Under the pieces are notes generated by a model. The model did not search any database, was not told the origin of the DNA, and was given only the letters and a program-made list of their open reading frames with translations. This document shows positions 5,551-8,091 of a DNA stretch of 8,091 bases, piece by piece; positions within the stretch are counted from its first letter, which is position 1; every line of letters starts with the position of its first letter. The stretch comes from an uncultured Christensenella sp. (GTDB taxonomy: Bacteria > Bacillota > Clostridia > Christensenellales > UBA1242), in the NCBI GenBank assembly GCA_949295755.1, contig CASFMG010000104.1, positions 1-8,091 of the forward strand. Reading direction: 5' to 3'. Made by a program: the position numbers and the translations under genes.

Positions 5551-5982
5551 ATGAAAAACACCGAATATTTAGAAACAATATACAAAAATATAAAAATGGC
5601 AACACAATCAATAAACGATATGTATCCAAAGTTTAGAGAGAACGAATTAAAAACTTTGATGAAAAATTTTGAAAATAAATACAATGAATTTGCAAAAGAG
5701 TGTTGTGAATTAGCAAAAAAGAAAAACATAAAATTAAAAGACAACAATATATTTTCAAAAACAATGCTTAAAACTTCTATTGCATTTTCTACGATGACTG
5801 ATAAATCTTCATCACATATCGCTGAACTATTTTTAATGGGTACAGTTCGGGGAACAATTACGCTTTATAAACATCTTAAAAATAATAAAAATGTGGATGC
5901 TGAGTTATTAGATTTATCAAAAAGACTTTTAGAGTTCGAAGAACAAAGTTACGAAGATATAAAAATGTATTTAAAAAAATAA
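5551..5982 (+). CDS. Unidentified helical protein, possibly a ferritin-like four-helix bundle
   Basis: I do not firmly recognise this 143-residue protein. It is soluble, highly charged (rich in Lys and Glu) and predicted by eye to be nearly all helical: about 3-24, 27-58, 66-84, 87-110 and 114-141. There is no signal peptide or membrane segment. The longest conserved-looking stretch is SSSHIAELFLMGTVRGTITL (86-105). The general plan of four or five amphipathic helices with acidic residues (E92, E128, E130, E131) and one His (H89) recalls DUF2383-like or ferritin-like bundles, but no clear paired E-x-x-H iron-site motif is present, so metal binding is not claimed. Two adjacent cysteines (51-52) sit in helix 2. 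ATG 5551 has an excellent AAAGGAG site 7 bases upstream. The gene is alone on the plus strand, divergent from the cyclase-like gene and convergent with clpC, and ends inside its own terminator. Confidence 0.8.
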   Translation: MKNTEYLETIYKNIKMATQSINDMYPKFRENELKTLMKNFENKYNEFAKECCELAKKKNIKLKDNNIFSKTMLKTSIAFSTMTDKSSSHIAELFLMGTVRGTITLYKHLKNNKNVDAELLDLSKRLLEFEEQSYEDIKMYLKK

Positions 5983-6005
5983 CTAGGTAGATCTAGTTAT
6001 TTTTT
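5974..6005. terminator. Bidirectional intrinsic terminator between the gene at 5551 and clpC
   Basis: The arms 5974-5986 (AAAAAATAACTAG) and 5993-6005 (CTAGTTATTTTTT) pair perfectly over 13 bases around a six-base loop, GTAGAT. The rightward gene's stop codon (5980-5982) lies inside the left arm. T-runs occur on both strands, so the hairpin can end the rightward transcript and also the leftward clpC transcript, whose stop is at 6011. Only the inner part of the stem contains G-C pairs, so it is weaker than the terminator at 750-780. Confidence 0.8.
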
Positions 6006-6010
6006 ATAAA

Positions 6011-8091
6011 TTAAATTTCGGATCTAAATGTTAGGTCGTTGTTTATTGCATCAATTATAACAACACCTTTTGATTCTAATTGCCCTAATAAGATTTTTTC
6101 CGCAATTCTATCTTCAACTTCTTGTTGAATAAATCTTTTAAGTGGTCTTGCTCCATACATTAAGTTTGTTCCTTTTTTTACGATATAATCAAGTGCTCTC
6201 GCCGTCATTTTTATCTCTAACCCTTGATTTAATAATCGTTTATTTATATTTGAAACAAGTATTGTTGCAATCTTTGTTAAGTCGTCTTCGTTTAATGGGT
6301 GAAAAATACAAATAACATCAATTCTGTTTATAAATTCTGGCTTTAACTTTCTCCTAAGTGCGTCCATATAAATATCATTTATAACATCATCTTGTTTCTC
6401 ATCATAATTTTCATTTTCAGAAAAACCAAGTTCACGCCTTTTTGTTGCTTCGTTTGTTCCGATATTACTCGTCATAATTATTATTGAATTTCTAAAACTA
6501 ACAGTTCTACCTTGTCCATCTGTAAGTCGCCCATCGTCTAGCACTTGAAGTAGTGTGTTAAAAATATCAGGGTGTGCTTTTTCAATTTCATCAAACAAAA
6601 CAACGCTATATGGTCGTCTTCTCACTTGCTCAGTAAGTTGTCCACCTTCATCATATCCAACATATCCTGGTGGTGCACCAATGAGTTTTGCAACACTATG
6701 TGGCTCCATATATTCACTCATATCAATTCTAATGATGTTATTTTCATCGTCAAACATTGCTTCGGCTATTGCCTTACATAGTTCTGTTTTACCAACACCT
6801 GTTTGTCCCATAAACAAAAATGAACCTATTGGACGTTTGTTGTCATGAAGTCCAACTCTTGCCCGTCTTATTGCCTTACTTACTGCATTTACGGCTTGGT
6901 CTTGACCAACAACTCGTTTATGAAGTATGTTTTCAAGATTGATTAGTTTTTCTTTTTCAGTTTCTGTTATTTTTGTAACAGGTATTTTTGTCCATTTTGA
7001 AACAACTTCGGCAATTTCATTTGCACCAATCGAATTTGAATTTGAGTTTGAAGATTGGGCAAACTTTTCATTTAGTTCTTTTAATTCATCTTCTAAATTT
7101 TGAATTTCTGCCTGCAATTTGGCTGCCTTTTCATAATTCCTTTGAATACTTGCTTCATCTCTATTGGCAGACAAAAGTTTTATTTTATCTTCTATTTCTT
7201 TTATAGAACTAGGCTTTAAGTTAAAATTAACCTTTGCTCTACTGCTTGCTTCATCAATTAAATCTATTGCTTTATCTGGCAAACTTCTATCCATAATATA
7301 TCTATCTGAAAGAGTTGCAGCAGCAGTAATTGCTTGGTCTGTTATGGTTACATTGTGAAATGCTTCGTAACTATCTCGAAGACCTTTTAAAATTTCAATG
7401 GTCTGTTCAACCGTTGGTGGTTCAACCATTATTGGTTGAAATCTTCTCTCAAGTGCCTTATCTTTTTCCATAAATTTTCTATATTCATCGGTTGTTGTTG
7501 CTCCTATTGTTTGAAGTTCTCCCCTTGCAAGATATGGTTTAAGCATATCGGCAGGACTTGTTTCTCCCTTCTCGCCACCTGCTTGTGCAAGAGTGTGTAT
7601 TTCGTCTATAAAAACAATAATATTTTTGCTCGCAATTATTGTTTCTATTGCATCTTTTAATTTTTCTTCCATACTGCCACGATATTTTGTGCCAGCCATA
7701 AGACCACCAATTTCAAGTGAATATATTATTTTATCTCTTAATAATTCTGGTACATTACCACTTACGATAGCAAGTGCCAACCCTTCTACCACAGCCGTTT
7801 TACCAACACCTGCTTCACCTATCAAAATTGGATTGTTTTTTGTTTTACGGCACAATATTTCTATTATTCTTTCAATTTCTTCTTCTCTACCAATAATTGG
7901 GTCTATTTTGTTTTGTCGTGCTTTTAATGTTACATCATATCCCATATCTAAAAGTTTTTCTGGTAGTGTGCTTTTTACTGCATCTTGTGGCATTTCTGTG
8001 CTATATTCGTTGTTGCCCTGCAAAAACAAAATTAGTTTTGATTTCATATCAACCAAATTTGCCCTATAATACGAACTGATAAGTCTAACAG
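6011..8091 (-). CDS. clpC: ClpC-type AAA+ unfoldase, 5' end outside the window
   Basis: ClpC is the ATP-driven unfoldase that delivers proteins to ClpP for degradation in Firmicutes. A TTG at 8056 could look like a start, but the frame stays open to the window edge (VRLISSYYRANLVDM...), so this is the 3' part of a longer gene; typical ClpC has about 810 residues and begins with a Clp-N domain, not visible here. Counting from that TTG: first AAA+ module with Walker A GEAGVGKT (80-87), pore loop GTKYRG (122-127), Walker B VFIDEIH (148-154) and arginine-finger region ALERRF (201-206); a UVR-type coiled middle segment (about 300-322); second module with Walker A GQTGVGKT (417-424), pore loop GYVG (464-467), Walker B VVLFDEIEKAH (485-495) and sensor 2 GARPLKR (635-641). 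LGF (543-545) corresponds to the ClpP-docking loop. In relatives clpC follows ctsR-mcsA-mcsB, which would lie beyond 8091. All key motifs look intact. Confidence 0.95.
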   Translation of the reverse strand, partial: VRLISSYYRANLVDMKSKLILFLQGNNEYSTEMPQDAVKSTLPEKLLDMGYDVTLKARQNKIDPIIGREEEIERIIEILCRKTKNNPILIGEAGVGKTAVVEGLALAIVSGNVPELLRDKIIYSLEIGGLMAGTKYRGSMEEKLKDAIETIIASKNIIVFIDEIHTLAQAGGEKGETSPADMLKPYLARGELQTIGATTTDEYRKFMEKDKALERRFQPIMVEPPTVEQTIEILKGLRDSYEAFHNVTITDQAITAAATLSDRYIMDRSLPDKAIDLIDEASSRAKVNFNLKPSSIKEIEDKIKLLSANRDEASIQRNYEKAAKLQAEIQNLEDELKELNEKFAQSSNSNSNSIGANEIAEVVSKWTKIPVTKITETEKEKLINLENILHKRVVGQDQAVNAVSKAIRRARVGLHDNKRPIGSFLFMGQTGVGKTELCKAIAEAMFDDENNIIRIDMSEYMEPHSVAKLIGAPPGYVGYDEGGQLTEQVRRRPYSVVLFDEIEKAHPDIFNTLLQVLDDGRLTDGQGRTVSFRNSIIIMTSNIGTNEATKRRELGFSENENYDEKQDDVINDIYMDALRRKLKPEFINRIDVICIFHPLNEDDLTKIATILVSNINKRLLNQGLEIKMTARALDYIVKKGTNLMYGARPLKRFIQQEVEDRIAEKILLGQLESKGVVIIDAINNDLTFRSEI
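7026..7055 (-). repeat. Six-base imperfect tandem repeat in clpC encoding an Asn-Ser linker
   Basis: Within clpC, units close to GAATTT or GAGTTT repeat about four times on the plus strand. On the coding strand they give alternating Ser and Asn (SSNSNSNS, residues 335-342 counted from the TTG at 8056). The stretch joins the UVR-type middle segment to the second AAA+ module, where a flexible linker is expected. Short repeats of this kind can vary in copy number without breaking the frame. Confidence 0.6.

Noticed and set aside
8054..8056. TTG at 8056 as the start of a short ClpC lacking its N-terminal domain
   Set aside because: The frame has no stop between 8056 and the window edge at 8091, and the upstream residues read naturally into the protein. 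The gene is simply cut by the window.
7593..8069. Rightward 158-codon open frame opposite clpC
   Set aside because: It is the antisense of strongly conserved ClpC motifs, with composition expected from a shadow frame and no family pattern.

Overview
The window is a low-GC, AT-rich piece of bacterial chromosome that reads as Firmicutes, most likely an uncultured or little-studied Clostridia. The support is a YlmC/YmxH-type PRC-barrel protein (a family of spore-formers) directly upstream of nrdR, a UVR-containing ClpC, strong AGGAG-type ribosome binding sites, and tryptophan read from TGG under the standard code. I see no mobile element, CRISPR array, tRNA or rRNA.

Layout. Positions 1-92 hold the first 30 codons of a leftward gene that runs off the window. 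Positions 93-455 are a 363-base non-coding divergent region with a good extended -10 promoter facing left and two copies of a palindromic 13-mer (TGTGTACACACGC) facing a small rightward XRE-type HTH gene (456-701). A perfect, probably two-way terminator (750-780) separates that gene from a long leftward block. Read in the direction of transcription, the block is a membrane protein with a HAMP and a class III cyclase domain (5496-4033), a YlmC/YmxH protein (3988-3695, TTG start), nrdR with its own promoter (3622-3179), feoA (3139-2906) and feoB (2924-801, overlapping feoA). A small rightward gene of unknown function (5551-5982) is divergent from the cyclase gene. It ends in a second convergent hairpin shared with a leftward clpC (8091-6011), whose 5' end lies outside the window.

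How the genes fit together. FeoA and FeoB form a ferrous-iron importer and are likely co-transcribed with nrdR, the repressor of ribonucleotide reductase genes. ClpC is the general protein-quality-control unfoldase that feeds ClpP. Most of the window is ordinary core genome. The points most worth following are: the paired palindromes at the small HTH gene, with an 11-base match inside the cyclase gene; the cyclase domain, in which four of six classical active-site positions are changed; the cysteine-rich tail fused to FeoB and its unusual gate motif; and the unassigned helical protein at 5551-5982. I do not see clear evidence for a wholly new multi-gene system.
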